A stretch of DNA of 64,000 nucleotides from Paractinoplanes atraurantiacus (GCF_900215205.1 NZ_OBDY01000011.1:62001-126000); one strand, 5' to 3'. Positions 39,534 to 48,548 are shown, counted from the stretch's first letter. Translations and numbers: made by a program. The notes: generated by a model not told the origin, from the sequence alone.

Positions 39534-40337
39534 CTAGTACTGGTCGCACTGGCACCGCTTCATCAGCGCGCGCACCGACGCCACGTACTCCGGGTTGGGC
39601 AGGGTCTTGTCGGCCGCGGCCTGCTCGATGCCGCCCGCGCCCGCGTTGTAGCCCGAGATCACCACGTTCAGCGGGCACCATGACGACGCCGACTTGCACT
39701 TGGCGGCGCTCAGGTTGTAGCTGCCGCCGAAGTACCGGTCGCCGACCCACTTGGTCAGCCAGGCCAGGTAGTTGCCGCCGACCAGAACGTTCTGGTTGAA
39801 CACCGACGCGTCGTAGCTCAGGCCGAACCGGTTGTTGATCATGCTGACCGTGTCCGGCATGACCTGCATGACCCCGGCTCCGCCGTCGCAGTTGTGGATG
39901 TTGCTCTGCCAGCCGCTCTCCTGCCAGGCCACCGCCTTGATCAACGGGTAGTTGATCCGCAGCGACGGGGCCTCGGTGCGCCAGTAGGTCTTGCCGGCGG
40001 CCGCCTTGAGCGCCGCCTTCACCTTGGTCTTGGAGACCGGCTTCGTCTTGTCGTAGTGCGCGCAGTCGGGCAGCTGGCTCCAGAACGGCGGCACGGTCGG
40101 CTCGGCCGACTGCGGCTTGGTGGTGGGCTTCTTCGCCGGCGCCTTGCTGGTGGTCTCCACCGGCTCCGGCGTCGGGCTCTCGGTGATCGGCTCGAACTCC
40201 GGCTCGCCGGCGTCGCTCGCCGCCACCGCCGACGGCACCGGATCGGCGGCCGCGTTGTCCTCGTCCTTACCGCCCAACCCGCACCCGGCCGCGACCAGCA
40301 GCGCGACCAGTCCCAGCGCCCACGTCCTCCGAGCCAT
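39534..40337 (-). CDS. Lipoprotein lytic transglycosylase (SLT fold)
   Basis: 267 residues. A lipoprotein signal (MARRTWALGLVALLVAAGCG, Cys about 19) is followed by a Pro/Thr/Glu-rich stalk of about 70 residues. The SLT domain then has AVAWQESGWQSNIHN (catalytic Glu), GGAGVMQVMPDTVSMI and SGYNAGAGGIEQAA. It cleaves peptidoglycan glycan strands outside the membrane. The C-terminus has a Cys pair (KRCQCDQY). Single gene; divergent from typA. Confidence 0.92.
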   Translation of the reverse strand: MARRTWALGLVALLVAAGCGLGGKDEDNAAADPVPSAVAASDAGEPEFEPITESPTPEPVETTSKAPAKKPTTKPQSAEPTVPPFWSQLPDCAHYDKTKPVSKTKVKAALKAAAGKTYWRTEAPSLRINYPLIKAVAWQESGWQSNIHNCDGGAGVMQVMPDTVSMINNRFGLSYDASVFNQNVLVGGNYLAWLTKWVGDRYFGGSYNLSAAKCKSASSWCPLNVVISGYNAGAGGIEQAAADKTLPNPEYVASVRALMKRCQCDQY

Positions 40338-40526
40338 CTCGGTCCGACCTTTCCCCCGTTGGTGGAATCGACGCGGACGCTACCGATCACGGCCCGGACG
40401 CGCTCACCCTTAAGCCGTCCCTTAAAAGCTGGCCGTCATAACGGACAAACCAGGTGTGACGCGGAAGCGGTACCGTCGATCCAACCCCGGACCGCGACAG
40501 CAACCAACACCGGGGACAATGGTTGC

Positions 40527-42392
40527 ATGCAGACCCGCACCGACCTACGCAACGTCGCCATCATCGCTCACGTCGACCATGGCAAAACAACCCTGGTCGA
40601 CGCCATGCTGCGCCAGGGGAGCCAGTCCCACGCGCGCGGCGAGATGGCCGACCGCGTCATGGACTCCATGGACCTGGAGCGGGAAAAGGGCATCACCATT
40701 CTCGCCAAGAACACGGCGATCAGCTACCAGCCCGCCGAGGGTGACGCCGTCACCATCAACATCATCGACACCCCCGGCCACGCCGACTTCGGCGGTGAGG
40801 TCGAGCGCGGCCTGACCATGGTCGACGGTGTCGCCCTGCTGGTCGACGCCTCCGAGGGCCCGCTGCCGCAGACGCGCTTCGTGCTCCGCAAGGCGCTGGC
40901 GGCCAAGCTCCCGATCATCCTGATCATCAACAAGGTCGACCGTCCCGACGCCCGCATCAAGGAGGTCGTCGACGAGACGTACGAGCTCTTCCTCGACCTC
41001 GACGCCGACGAGCACCAGATCGAGTTCCCGATCATCTACGCCTGCGCCCGCGACGGCATCGCCTCGCTGACCCAGCCCAAGGACGGCACCGTCCCCGAGG
41101 ACGCCACCGACCTCGAGGCGCTGTTCAGCACGATCCTCGAGACCATCCCGGCCCCGACCTACACCGAGGGCGCACCGCTGCAGGCGCACGTCGTCAACCT
41201 CGACGCGTCGAACTTCCTCGGCCGTCTCGCGCTCTGCCGCGTGCACGAGGGCACCATCCGCAAGGGCCAGACCGTGGCCTGGTGCAAGACCGACGGCACG
41301 ATCGCCAACGTCCGCATCTCCGAGCTGCTGATCACCGAGGGCCTCGAGCGCAAGCCGGCCGAGAGCGCCGGCCCGGGCGACATCATGGCCGTCGCCGGCA
41401 TCGCCGACATCATGATCGGCGAGACCCTGGCCGACGCGGAGAACCCGATCCCGCTCCCCCTGATCAGCGTCGACGAGCCCGCCATCTCGATGGTCCTGGG
41501 CACCAACACCTCGCCGCTGGTCGGCAAGGTCAAGGGGGCCAAGGTCACCGCCCGCATGGTCAAGGACCGCCTCGACCGCGAGCTGATCGGTAACGTCTCG
41601 CTGCGCGTGCTGCCGACCGACCGCCCCGACGCCTGGGAGGTGCAGGGCCGTGGCGAGCTGGCCCTGGCCATTCTGGTCGAGCAGATGCGGCGCGAGCAGT
41701 ACGAGCTGACCGTCGGCAAGCCGCAGGTGGTCACCAAGACCATCGACGGCAAGGTCCACGAGCCGGTCGAGCGCCTGACGATCGACGCCCCCGACGAGTA
41801 CATGGGCGCCATCACCCAGCTGCTCTCGACCCGCAAGGGCCGCATGGAAGAGCTGATCAACCACGGCACCGGCTGGCTCCGCATGGAGTGGCTGGTCCCG
41901 GCCCGCGGCCTGATCGGATTCCGTACGGAGTTCCTGACCGAGACCCGCGGCACGGGCATCATGCACCACCTGTTCGAGAGCTACGAGCCCTGGTTCGGCG
42001 AGCTGCGTACGCGTAACAACGGCTCCCTGGTCGCCGACCGGGCCGGCGTCGTCACCCCGTTCGCCATGATCAACATTCAGGAGCGTGGCTCGCTCTTCGT
42101 CGAGCCGACCACCGAGGTCTACGAAGGCATGATCGTCGGCGAGAACTCCCGTGAGGACGACATGGACGTCAACATCACGAAGGAGAAGAAGCTCACGAAC
42201 ATGCGTGCCGCGAGCGCCGACAACACCGAAAAGGTGATCCCGCCGCGCAAGCTGTCGCTGGAGCAGGCCCTCGAGTTCTGCCGCGAGGACGAGTGCGTCG
42301 AGGTCACCCCGGCCGCCGTCCGCATCCGCAAGGTCGTCCTCGACCAGCAGACCCGTGGCCGTCTGGCGGCCCGCCGCAAGCACGCCCAGTAA
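40527..42392 (+). CDS. typA: TypA/BipA ribosome-associated GTPase
   Basis: 621 residues, MQTRTDLRNVAIIAHVDHGKTT. GTPase motifs: AHVDHGKTTLVDAM (G1), DLEREKGITILAKN (G2), IDTPGHADFGGEV (G3) and IINKVDRPDAR (G4). EF-G-like domains III and V and the BipA-specific C-terminal domain (ERGSLFVEPTTEVYEGM) follow. It helps ribosome assembly and stress adaptation. GACAAT lies 6 nt before the ATG, so the message may be leaderless. Confidence 0.96.
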   Translation: MQTRTDLRNVAIIAHVDHGKTTLVDAMLRQGSQSHARGEMADRVMDSMDLEREKGITILAKNTAISYQPAEGDAVTINIIDTPGHADFGGEVERGLTMVDGVALLVDASEGPLPQTRFVLRKALAAKLPIILIINKVDRPDARIKEVVDETYELFLDLDADEHQIEFPIIYACARDGIASLTQPKDGTVPEDATDLEALFSTILETIPAPTYTEGAPLQAHVVNLDASNFLGRLALCRVHEGTIRKGQTVAWCKTDGTIANVRISELLITEGLERKPAESAGPGDIMAVAGIADIMIGETLADAENPIPLPLISVDEPAISMVLGTNTSPLVGKVKGAKVTARMVKDRLDRELIGNVSLRVLPTDRPDAWEVQGRGELALAILVEQMRREQYELTVGKPQVVTKTIDGKVHEPVERLTIDAPDEYMGAITQLLSTRKGRMEELINHGTGWLRMEWLVPARGLIGFRTEFLTETRGTGIMHHLFESYEPWFGELRTRNNGSLVADRAGVVTPFAMINIQERGSLFVEPTTEVYEGMIVGENSREDDMDVNITKEKKLTNMRAASADNTEKVIPPRKLSLEQALEFCREDECVEVTPAAVRIRKVVLDQQTRGRLAARRKHAQ

Positions 42393-42413
42393 CCCGCACT
42401 TCCGCACGAACAA

Positions 42414-42446
42414 AAAGGCGCCCGGGTCGATGACCCGGGCGCCTTT
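42414..42446. terminator. Bidirectional terminator between typA and terC
   Basis: AAAGGCGCCCGGGTC pairs perfectly with GACCCGGGCGCCTTT, a 15-bp stem with loop GAT, with A-run left and T-run right. Confidence 0.9.
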
Positions 42447-42458
42447 GTCGACGTACGA

Positions 42459-43448
42459 CTAAACCAGCTCTTTCTTTCTGTCCCTGGAGGTCTTCATCAG
42501 GCTGGCCGCCGTCGCGACGCCCAGCGTGCCCAGAATGATCAGCAGCGAGAGCCAGATCGGAATCTCCGGCGCCCAGTGCACCTCGTGGCCGCCGTTGATG
42601 AACGGCAGGCTGTTGGTGTGCAGCGCCTCGAGGAAGAGCTTCACGCCGATGAAGGCCAGCACCGCCGCGAGCCCGATGTTGAGGTAGACCAGCTTCTCCA
42701 GCAGGCCCCCGAGCAGGAAGAACAGCTGCCGTAGGCCCATCAGCGCGAAGACGTTCGCGGTGAAGACCAGGTACGGCTCCTTGGTGATGCCGAAGATCGC
42801 CGGGATCGAGTCGAGCGCGAACAGCAGATCCGTCGTGCCGATCGCGATCATCACGATCAGCATGGGCGTGAACAGCCGCTTGCCGGTCTCGGTGACCACT
42901 GTCATCTTGCCGCTCTCGAACGACGACGAGACCGGAAGGGCCTTCTTGGCCCAGCGGATCAGGATGTTCTCCTTGAAGTCCTCCTCGTCGTTCTCGCCCT
43001 CCTTGAGCAGGTTGATGGCGGTGTAGACGAGGAACGCGCCGAACAGGTAGAAGACCCAGGAGAACTCGGAGATCAGCGCGGCGCCGGCGGCGATGAAGGC
43101 GCCCCGCATGAGCAGCGCCAGCACGATGCCGATCAGCAGCACCTTCTGCTGGAACTTCCGGGGCACCGCGAAGCGGGCCATGATGATCACGAAGACGAAC
43201 AGGTTGTCGACACTCAGCGAGTACTCGGTCAACCAGCCCGTGTAGAACTCGGCGGCGTAGTTGCCGCCCGCGGTGACCCAGACACCGACACCGAAGAGCA
43301 GCGCGAAGCCGACATAGATGCCGACCCAGGTGCCGGACTCTTTCATCGAAGGTTCGTGAGGCCGGCGCCCGATGATCAGCAGATCAACGGCGAGAACGGC
43401 GACGAGAGCGACCAGGGTGACGGCCCACACCCAGGTGGAGACGTTCAA
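42459..43448 (-). CDS. terC: TerC family membrane protein, likely Mn2+ exporter
   Basis: About 329 residues. I chose TTG (LNVSTWVWAVTLVALVAV) because CGGAGG lies 6 nt upstream; longer starts overlap the riboswitch. About nine membrane helices carry the TerC acidic residues: EYSLSVDNLFVFVIIM and GTTDLLFALDSIPAIFGIT, with Asp and Asn in the membrane. TerC/Alx proteins export manganese, in part to metallate exported enzymes. A manganese-riboswitch-like leader upstream supports this. Confidence 0.92.
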   Translation of the reverse strand: MNVSTWVWAVTLVALVAVLAVDLLIIGRRPHEPSMKESGTWVGIYVGFALLFGVGVWVTAGGNYAAEFYTGWLTEYSLSVDNLFVFVIIMARFAVPRKFQQKVLLIGIVLALLMRGAFIAAGAALISEFSWVFYLFGAFLVYTAINLLKEGENDEEDFKENILIRWAKKALPVSSSFESGKMTVVTETGKRLFTPMLIVMIAIGTTDLLFALDSIPAIFGITKEPYLVFTANVFALMGLRQLFFLLGGLLEKLVYLNIGLAAVLAFIGVKLFLEALHTNSLPFINGGHEVHWAPEIPIWLSLLIILGTLGVATAASLMKTSRDRKKELV

Positions 43449-43522
43449 CAGGAACCTCCGGCAGACACGGTTCGACGCTGCGCCCACTCAAAGATCGTGT
43501 GAGAACAGCGACGTGCGACTGT

Positions 43523-43645
43523 CGGAGGTCTCTTCCGCCGCAACCCGCGTGAAGCGGGGAATCGCGACCGCCGGCCCCGGGCACACCCACGAGGGCGCTC
43601 CGTGTTGACGAGACCGGCGCGAGGGAATACTCCCCTCCTACGGCA
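43523..43645 (-). ncRNA. Probable yybP-ykoY (Mn2+) riboswitch upstream of terC
   Basis: The minus-strand leader has the core AGGGGAGTATTCCC, then CTCGTCAACACGG, then GAAGAGACC. The ends GGAGG (43634-43638) and CCTCC (43524-43528) pair to close P1. This matches the recalled family elements GGGGAGUA, CGUCAA and AAGACC, and lies just upstream of a TerC gene, the classic target. About 75 nt separate it from the start codon. Not verified with a covariance model. Confidence 0.7.
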
Positions 43646-43860
43646 GCCATTGTGACGCATACCCGCGGACATTGGCAGAGCACCCTGGCAAAGGGTGTCC
43701 AGCCTCTCGGCCAAACCTCTCAACCAGGACACCTGTCACCCTCCGGGGCGCTTCCATCACGCTACCTCGTGGCAACCCAATGCCCACCCAGGATCGGCCC
43801 CACACCCGTTTTAGGCTTCCTAGGAGGCTAGTTCACTCGTTGGTGTGGCAGGCTGAGATC
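43646..43860. other. Intergenic region between terC leader and the ABM gene
   Basis: No gene is supported. It contains a 6-bp hairpin CACCCT-GGCAA-AGGGTG and a TCCTAGGA palindrome near 43820, flanked by AGGCT repeats. It must hold the divergent promoters of terC and the ABM gene. Confidence 0.4.
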
Positions 43861-44157
43861 ATGGTTCTCGAGGTCGCCCTGATCGACATCAACCCCGGTG
43901 AAGAGGACGCCTTCGCGGCCGCCTACCAGGCCGGAAGGCCGATCCTGGCGAGCACGCCCGGCTGCCTCTCGGTCCGCATGACTCGCGGCGTGGAATCGCC
44001 GTCGCGCTTCGTGCTGCTGGTCGAATGGGAGAGCGTCGAAGCCCACCTGGAGAACTTCCGCGGCACCGACCGCTACACCCAGTGGCGCGGCCACATCGGC
44101 AAGCACTTCGCCACCCCGCCCCTGGTCGAGCACTTCCTCGACGTCACGGCCAGCTAA
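43861..44157 (+). CDS. Antibiotic biosynthesis monooxygenase (ABM) domain protein
   Basis: 98 residues starting MVLEVALIDINPGEEDAF. A single ferredoxin-like ABM domain with LASTPGCLSVRM, RFVLLVEWESVEAH and ENFRGTDRYTQW, ending HFLDVTAS. Such proteins are heme-degrading or quinone/aromatic monooxygenases, or simply dimeric sensors; none can be chosen. An in-frame longer start exists but begins inside the intergenic region. Convergent overlap (4 bases) with the VOC gene. Confidence 0.85.
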   Translation: MVLEVALIDINPGEEDAFAAAYQAGRPILASTPGCLSVRMTRGVESPSRFVLLVEWESVEAHLENFRGTDRYTQWRGHIGKHFATPPLVEHFLDVTAS

Positions 44158-44879
44158 TCCTGGGCGGGATCGCCCTTGGTCAGGCAGTAGGTGCCGCCCG
44201 CCGGGTCACGCAGCGTCGTCCAATACGGCCACTCGCCGACGAAAGTCGCCCCCAGCGACTCGTGCCAGGCGCGGCCGGCCGGAATGTCCGAGCACGTGAC
44301 ATCGAGGTGGGCCGAGATCGGGCGCTCCTCGTCGAGGCGCTGGATCAGGAAGCGGACCGGGATCGGCGGCTCAGGCTGAAGACGGCGGAACTCCCCCAGC
44401 TCACCCGGGTCGAGACGCCAGCCGGTGGCGATCTCCCAGAAGCGCACCTCCTCGTCGAAGGCCTCCGGGCCGACGTCGATACAGATCTGGTGCGGGCGGG
44501 TGGTCACGCCGCCGGGCCCGGCAAAAGGCCTCGGCCGTACGCCTTGATCACGCCACCGGGCCACACAGAACGCGAGCCCGCCGGGCGAGCGCAACGTCAC
44601 CCAGTGGCCGTGGTCGGTGACCAGGGAGGCGCCGGCCGTGAGAACCCGCCCGGTGAACGCGGCCGGATCGTCGACCCACAGGTCGGGATGGGTGCCGCCG
44701 TCGCCCGAGCGCACCTGTTGAATCTCGATCCAGTCGTCGCCCGCGGCCGTGCCCAGCCGCACGAAGCCGGGATCGTGCTGCGGCTTCGGCTCCGACCCAG
44801 TCACCTCGGCCCAGAACGAGACCGCCGCGTCCAGCGTTCCGGCCGGCCGGTCCAGAAAGACATCCACCCAGCGAATCAT
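44154..44879 (-). CDS. Two-domain VOC (glyoxalase/bleomycin-resistance fold) protein
   Basis: 241 residues with two VOC modules. Module 1 is residues 1-115 (MIRWVDVFLDRPAGTLDAA, HWVTLRSPGGLAFCV). Module 2 is 127-238 (HQICIDVGPEAFDEEVRFWE, VTCSDIPAGRAWHESLGA, LRDPAGGTYCLT). The function may be a dioxygenase, isomerase or drug-binding protein. Its ATG overlaps the preceding GNAT gene stop (ATGA), so they are coupled. Confidence 0.85.
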   Translation of the reverse strand: MIRWVDVFLDRPAGTLDAAVSFWAEVTGSEPKPQHDPGFVRLGTAAGDDWIEIQQVRSGDGGTHPDLWVDDPAAFTGRVLTAGASLVTDHGHWVTLRSPGGLAFCVARWRDQGVRPRPFAGPGGVTTRPHQICIDVGPEAFDEEVRFWEIATGWRLDPGELGEFRRLQPEPPIPVRFLIQRLDEERPISAHLDVTCSDIPAGRAWHESLGATFVGEWPYWTTLRDPAGGTYCLTKGDPAQD

Positions 44880-46261
44880 GCGCTTCGCGTACCCCCACCC
44901 TCGGTTCGGTAACGGGCCCGGCGGCCTCGATGCTCGAAGCCGAGGCGCCGGTAGACAGCCGCCGCCCCCGGGTTGTTGAGATTGACCGTCAGCCAGGCGT
45001 GATCACTGCCGTCGGCCCGCAGCCGCGCGAGCGCCGCACTGACCAGAGCGGCGCCCAGACCGCGACGCCGAGCCGCCGGAACCACGCCGACCTGGACGAT
45101 CCAGTCCTGAGCGGCGACCACAAAGCCGGCGTCCCCGACCCCCGGCACACTGACCAACAGCGAACTGTCCGGCCGGAAGTCCTCATCCTCTTCGTTCTCG
45201 GCGATCCACACGTCGGCCGAATAGCCCGGAAAGCCCGGCCGCTCCCGGAAAGCCGCGTCGTAGACCGCGTGAAACCGCGGCGCGACCTCCGACGACCACG
45301 ACACCAAGGTCGCGCCGTCGGCCCACTCGGGCTCCGCCGGCGGCCCGGTGAGATCGATCCGCATGACGTCCTCGGCGAAGTCCCGCCGCAGCCCCCGCGA
45401 CGTGAACAGAGCATCCGCGTCCGCGGTCAGCGACTCGCTCTCCACCGTGATCGCACCCCCACTCACCGACACCAACCCACCAGCAGCGGCGTCGGGGGCG
45501 GTCGCAGAAGAGACGGCCGTAGAAGAGACCGAGGAAGGCGCGGCGGTAGAAGAGGCCGCACCGGTGGAGGAGGGCGCCGAAGGCGCGGCAGTAGCGGAGT
45601 GCGTGATGGCAGAGGGCGCCGCAATATCGGAAGGCGCGGCGGAAGAGGGCGTGGCAGTAGCGGAGGGGGCCGCGGCGGAAGAGGCCGTGGCGGAAGGGTC
45701 GGCCGTAGAAGAGGTCGCAGCGGTGGAAGAGGGTGCCGAGGGCGCGGTAGTGAAGGAAGGCGCCGAGGGCGCGGCAGTAGCGGAAGGCGCGGCGGTAGAG
45801 GGCGCAACGGGATCGCCGACGGCGGCCGCTAGCGCCTGGGCCTCGGCCAGCCCTCGATCGAGGAGGCTGGCGCCGAGGCCGAGGTTGCGAGCGGTGGGGT
45901 CGACCAAGCCGGTGAAGGCGGCCCCGCCCGCGATGGGCCGGACCGCGCCGGCCGCCAACAAAGCCCCAGCCGCCAGCGAGGTGCCGGCCACTGAGGGAAT
46001 GCCAGCTGTTGAGGAAGTGCCGACCGCTGAGGAATCGCCAGCCGGTGAGGGAGTGTCGGCCGTTGGGGCGGCGTTTGTCGGGGATGGGGCGCGTAAGGCG
46101 AAGGCCACGGTGCCCGGGGATGACCAGCGGCGGGCCAGGAAGGCTGGGTCGGTGGCCAAAGGGAGGCCGCCGTCGGAGCTGAAGCAGCGCTCGGCGAGGG
46201 CGATCAGCTCGGGTGGGACGCCGGTGAGGGCTGTCCAGCCGGGCTGATCGAAGGCGGTCAT
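44876..46261 (-). CDS. Tandem-GNAT acetyltransferase with two repeat-rich insertions
   Basis: 461 residues. The C-terminal GNAT has VQVGVVPAARRRGLGAALV (acetyl-CoA loop) and LNNPGAAAVYRRLGFEHRG. The N-terminal GNAT half has TARNLGLGASLLDRGLA. Two low-complexity blocks interrupt the N-terminal domain: about 63-99 (hexapeptide repeats such as VAGTSS) and about 151-259 (Ala/Ser/Pro/Thr runs). Without them it would be near 320 residues, like MshD-type double GNATs. The blocks sit in loops, so the fold can survive. Its stop codon overlaps the VOC gene start. Confidence 0.85.
   Translation of the reverse strand: MTAFDQPGWTALTGVPPELIALAERCFSSDGGLPLATDPAFLARRWSSPGTVAFALRAPSPTNAAPTADTPSPAGDSSAVGTSSTAGIPSVAGTSLAAGALLAAGAVRPIAGGAAFTGLVDPTARNLGLGASLLDRGLAEAQALAAAVGDPVAPSTAAPSATAAPSAPSFTTAPSAPSSTAATSSTADPSATASSAAAPSATATPSSAAPSDIAAPSAITHSATAAPSAPSSTGAASSTAAPSSVSSTAVSSATAPDAAAGGLVSVSGGAITVESESLTADADALFTSRGLRRDFAEDVMRIDLTGPPAEPEWADGATLVSWSSEVAPRFHAVYDAAFRERPGFPGYSADVWIAENEEDEDFRPDSSLLVSVPGVGDAGFVVAAQDWIVQVGVVPAARRRGLGAALVSAALARLRADGSDHAWLTVNLNNPGAAAVYRRLGFEHRGRRARYRTEGGGTRSA
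45485..45812 (-). repeat. Low-complexity Ala/Ser/Thr/Pro-coding expansion in the GNAT gene
   Basis: About 330 bases of degenerate 9-15-nt units such as gcggaagag, ggcgcggcagtag and gcggtagaagag code for APSATAAPS-like runs. The frame stays open throughout, inserted between a helix and the conserved GGAITVESES strand of the N-terminal GNAT. Confidence 0.85.
45984..46073 (-). repeat. 18-bp tandem repeats in the GNAT gene (5 copies)
   Basis: Units begin at 45984, 46002, 46020, 46038 and 46056, each like GCCrrCyrnTGAGGrAnn. They code for hexapeptides of the type (S/T)xAGTS. A sixth degenerate unit may precede at 45966. Confidence 0.85.
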
Positions 46262-46299
46262 CCCGGCAGCTTAGGCGAGCTGCCGGGAGACATCGACCA

Positions 46300-48417
46300 C
46301 TATTTGACGCCGGCGGCGTCCATGCCTCGCAACTCCTTCTTCAGCTCGCCCATCTCGTCGCGGATGCGGGCGGCCAGCTCGAACTGCAACTCGCGGGCCG
46401 CGGCCAGCATCTGCTCGTTCAGGTCCTGGATGAGCTGGGCCAGCTCGGTGCGGGCCATGCCCTCGCGGGCCGGGGCGGCCGCGGCGCCGCGAGCTTTCGA
46501 GCGGGTCTCGGGGACCGGGGCCTTGCCGCGCGACATCTGCCGGCCGGCGCCGCCCACCATCGGGTTGACCGTGGCGTCGGTGTCCTCGGCCTCGCGGTAG
46601 ATGTCGTCGAGGATGTCGTGGATCTTTTTGCGCAGGGCCTGCGGCTTGATGCCGTTCGCCTCGTTGTGGGCGATCTGCTTGGCCCGGCGCCGGTCGGTCT
46701 CCTCGATGGCGTCGCGCATCGACGGCGTCATCTTGTCCGCGTACATGTGGACCTCGCCCGACACGTTGCGGGCGGCACGGCCGATGGTCTGGATCAGTGA
46801 CCGGCCGCTGCGCAGGAAGCCCTCCTTGTCGGCGTCGAGGATCGCCACCAGCGACACCTCGGGCAGGTCGAGGCCCTCACGGAGCAGGTTGATGCCGACC
46901 AGCACGTCGTAGTCGCCCTTGCGCAGCTCCTTGAGCAGCTCGACCCGGCGCAGCGTGTCGACCTCGGAGTGCAGGTAGCGCACCCGGATGCCGTTCTCCA
47001 GCAGGTAGTCGGTGAGGTCCTCGGCCATCTTCTTGGTCAGGGTCGTCACCAGGACCCGCTCGTCGCGCTCGGTCCGCAGCTTGATCTCGTGCATGAGATC
47101 GTCGATCTGGCCCTTGGTCGGCTTGACCACGACCTGCGGGTCGACCAGGCCGGTGGGGCGGATGACCTGCTCGACGAACTCGCCCTGGGCCTCCTGCATC
47201 TCCCACGGGCCGGGAGTGGCCGACAGGAAGACCATCTGGCCGACGCGCTCGAGGAACTCGTCGAAGCGCAACGGCCGGTTGTCGGCGGCGCTGGGCAGCC
47301 GGAAGCCGTGCTCGATGAGGATGCGCTTGCGGGAGGCGTCCCCCTCGTACATGCCGCCGATCTGCGGAATCGTCACGTGCGACTCGTCGAGGATGGTGAT
47401 GAAGTCGTCGGGGAAGTAGTCGAGCAACGTGTACGAAGGCTCGCCGGGCGAGCGGCCGTCCATGTGCATCGAGTAGTTTTCGATGCCGTTGCAGAAGCCG
47501 ACCTGGCGCATCATCTCGATGTCGTACGTCGTGCGCATGCGCAGCCGCTGCGACTCGAGCAGCTTGCCCTGCCGGTCGAGCTCGGCCAGCCGCTCCTCCA
47601 GCTCGGCCTCGATGTCGCGGATGGCCCGCTCCATGCGCTCGGGACCGGCCACGTAGTGGGTGGCCGGGAAGATGACCAGCTCGTCGACCTCGCGCACGAT
47701 GTCGCCGGTCAGCGGGTGCAGGTAGTAGAGCTTCTCGACCTCGTCGCCGAACAGCTCGACGCGGACGGCCAGCTCCTCGTAGGCCGGGATGATCTCGAGG
47801 GTGTCGCCCCGGACCCGGAACGTGCCGCGCTGGAAGGACATGTCGTTGCGCGCGTACTGAATGTCGACCAGCCGGCGCAGCAGCTGGTCGCGGTCGATCT
47901 CGCCGCCGACCTTGACCTTGACCGCGCGCTCCAGGTATTCCTGCGGGGTGCCCAGGCCGTAGATCGCCGAGACCGTCGCCACCACGATCGTGTCGCGCCG
48001 GGTGAGCAGCGACATCGTGGCCGAGTGGCGCAGCCGCTCGACCTCCTCGTTGACCGACGAGTCCTTCTCGATGTAGGTGTCGGTCTGTGCGATGTACGCC
48101 TCGGGCTGGTAGTAGTCGTAGTAGCTGACGAAGTATTCGACGGCGTTGTTCGGAAGGAGCTCGCGCAGCTCCTTGGCGAGCTGGGCGCACAGGGTCTTGT
48201 TCGGAGCCATCACCAGCGCCGGCCGTTGCAGCTTCTCGATCAGCCAGGCCGACGTGGCGCTCTTGCCCGTGCCGGTCGCGCCGAGCAGGACCGTGTTGCG
48301 GTCGCCGCGGCGGACCCGTCGCTCCAGCTCAGCGATGGCCGCGGGCTGGTCGCCGGCGGGCTGGAATTCGCTGACGACCTCGAATCGGCCGTCGAGTCGT
48401 GGGATGTCGAGCGCCAT
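46300..48417 (-). CDS. uvrB: UvrB, excinuclease ABC subunit B
   Basis: 705 residues from MALDIPRLDGRFEVVSEF; the ATG lies 7 nt after TACGGT, excluding longer readings. Helicase motifs: TVLLGATGTGKSATSAWLIE (I), DYYQPEAYIAQTDTYIEKD (beta-hairpin), DESHVTIPQ (II), VGINLLREGLDLPEV (V) and QTIGRAARN (VI). The C-terminal UVR motif is LIQDLNEQMLAAARELQFE. It receives damaged DNA from UvrA and hands it to UvrC. Confidence 0.97.
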   Translation of the reverse strand: MALDIPRLDGRFEVVSEFQPAGDQPAAIAELERRVRRGDRNTVLLGATGTGKSATSAWLIEKLQRPALVMAPNKTLCAQLAKELRELLPNNAVEYFVSYYDYYQPEAYIAQTDTYIEKDSSVNEEVERLRHSATMSLLTRRDTIVVATVSAIYGLGTPQEYLERAVKVKVGGEIDRDQLLRRLVDIQYARNDMSFQRGTFRVRGDTLEIIPAYEELAVRVELFGDEVEKLYYLHPLTGDIVREVDELVIFPATHYVAGPERMERAIRDIEAELEERLAELDRQGKLLESQRLRMRTTYDIEMMRQVGFCNGIENYSMHMDGRSPGEPSYTLLDYFPDDFITILDESHVTIPQIGGMYEGDASRKRILIEHGFRLPSAADNRPLRFDEFLERVGQMVFLSATPGPWEMQEAQGEFVEQVIRPTGLVDPQVVVKPTKGQIDDLMHEIKLRTERDERVLVTTLTKKMAEDLTDYLLENGIRVRYLHSEVDTLRRVELLKELRKGDYDVLVGINLLREGLDLPEVSLVAILDADKEGFLRSGRSLIQTIGRAARNVSGEVHMYADKMTPSMRDAIEETDRRRAKQIAHNEANGIKPQALRKKIHDILDDIYREAEDTDATVNPMVGGAGRQMSRGKAPVPETRSKARGAAAAPAREGMARTELAQLIQDLNEQMLAAARELQFELAARIRDEMGELKKELRGMDAAGVK

Positions 48418-48424
48418 GGGGACA

Positions 48425-48447
48425 ACCGTACGTCGGGGGTACGACAA
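48425..48447 (-). promoter_or_regulatory. PafBC-type (RecA-independent) damage promoter of uvrB
   Basis: Minus strand: TTGTCGTAC, N8 (CCCCGACG), TACGGT, then 7 nt to the ATG. This is the closest match in the window to tTGTCRgtg-N8-TAnnnT. Confidence 0.7.
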
Positions 48448-48519
48448 GTTTCGGCCGACAGGTCCGGCCGCCCGCGAACCCTCGTGCGGAGGGTGCACAT
48501 TCAGCCCCACCGGACGGCA

Positions 48520-48548
48520 TTGTTGCTGTTGCGCGTGTCACTTAGCCT
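48520..48548 (+). promoter_or_regulatory. Promoter of the putative structured RNA
   Basis: TTGTTG (48520-48525), a 17-nt spacer, TAGCCT (48543-48548). The predicted start is about 7 nt later, at the first bases of the long stem. Confidence 0.55.

Noticed and set aside
43672..43860. tRNA or N-terminal extension of the ABM protein
   Set aside because: No cloverleaf or TTCGA-type T-loop could be formed, and the upstream codons lie in promoter sequence with no conserved protein features.
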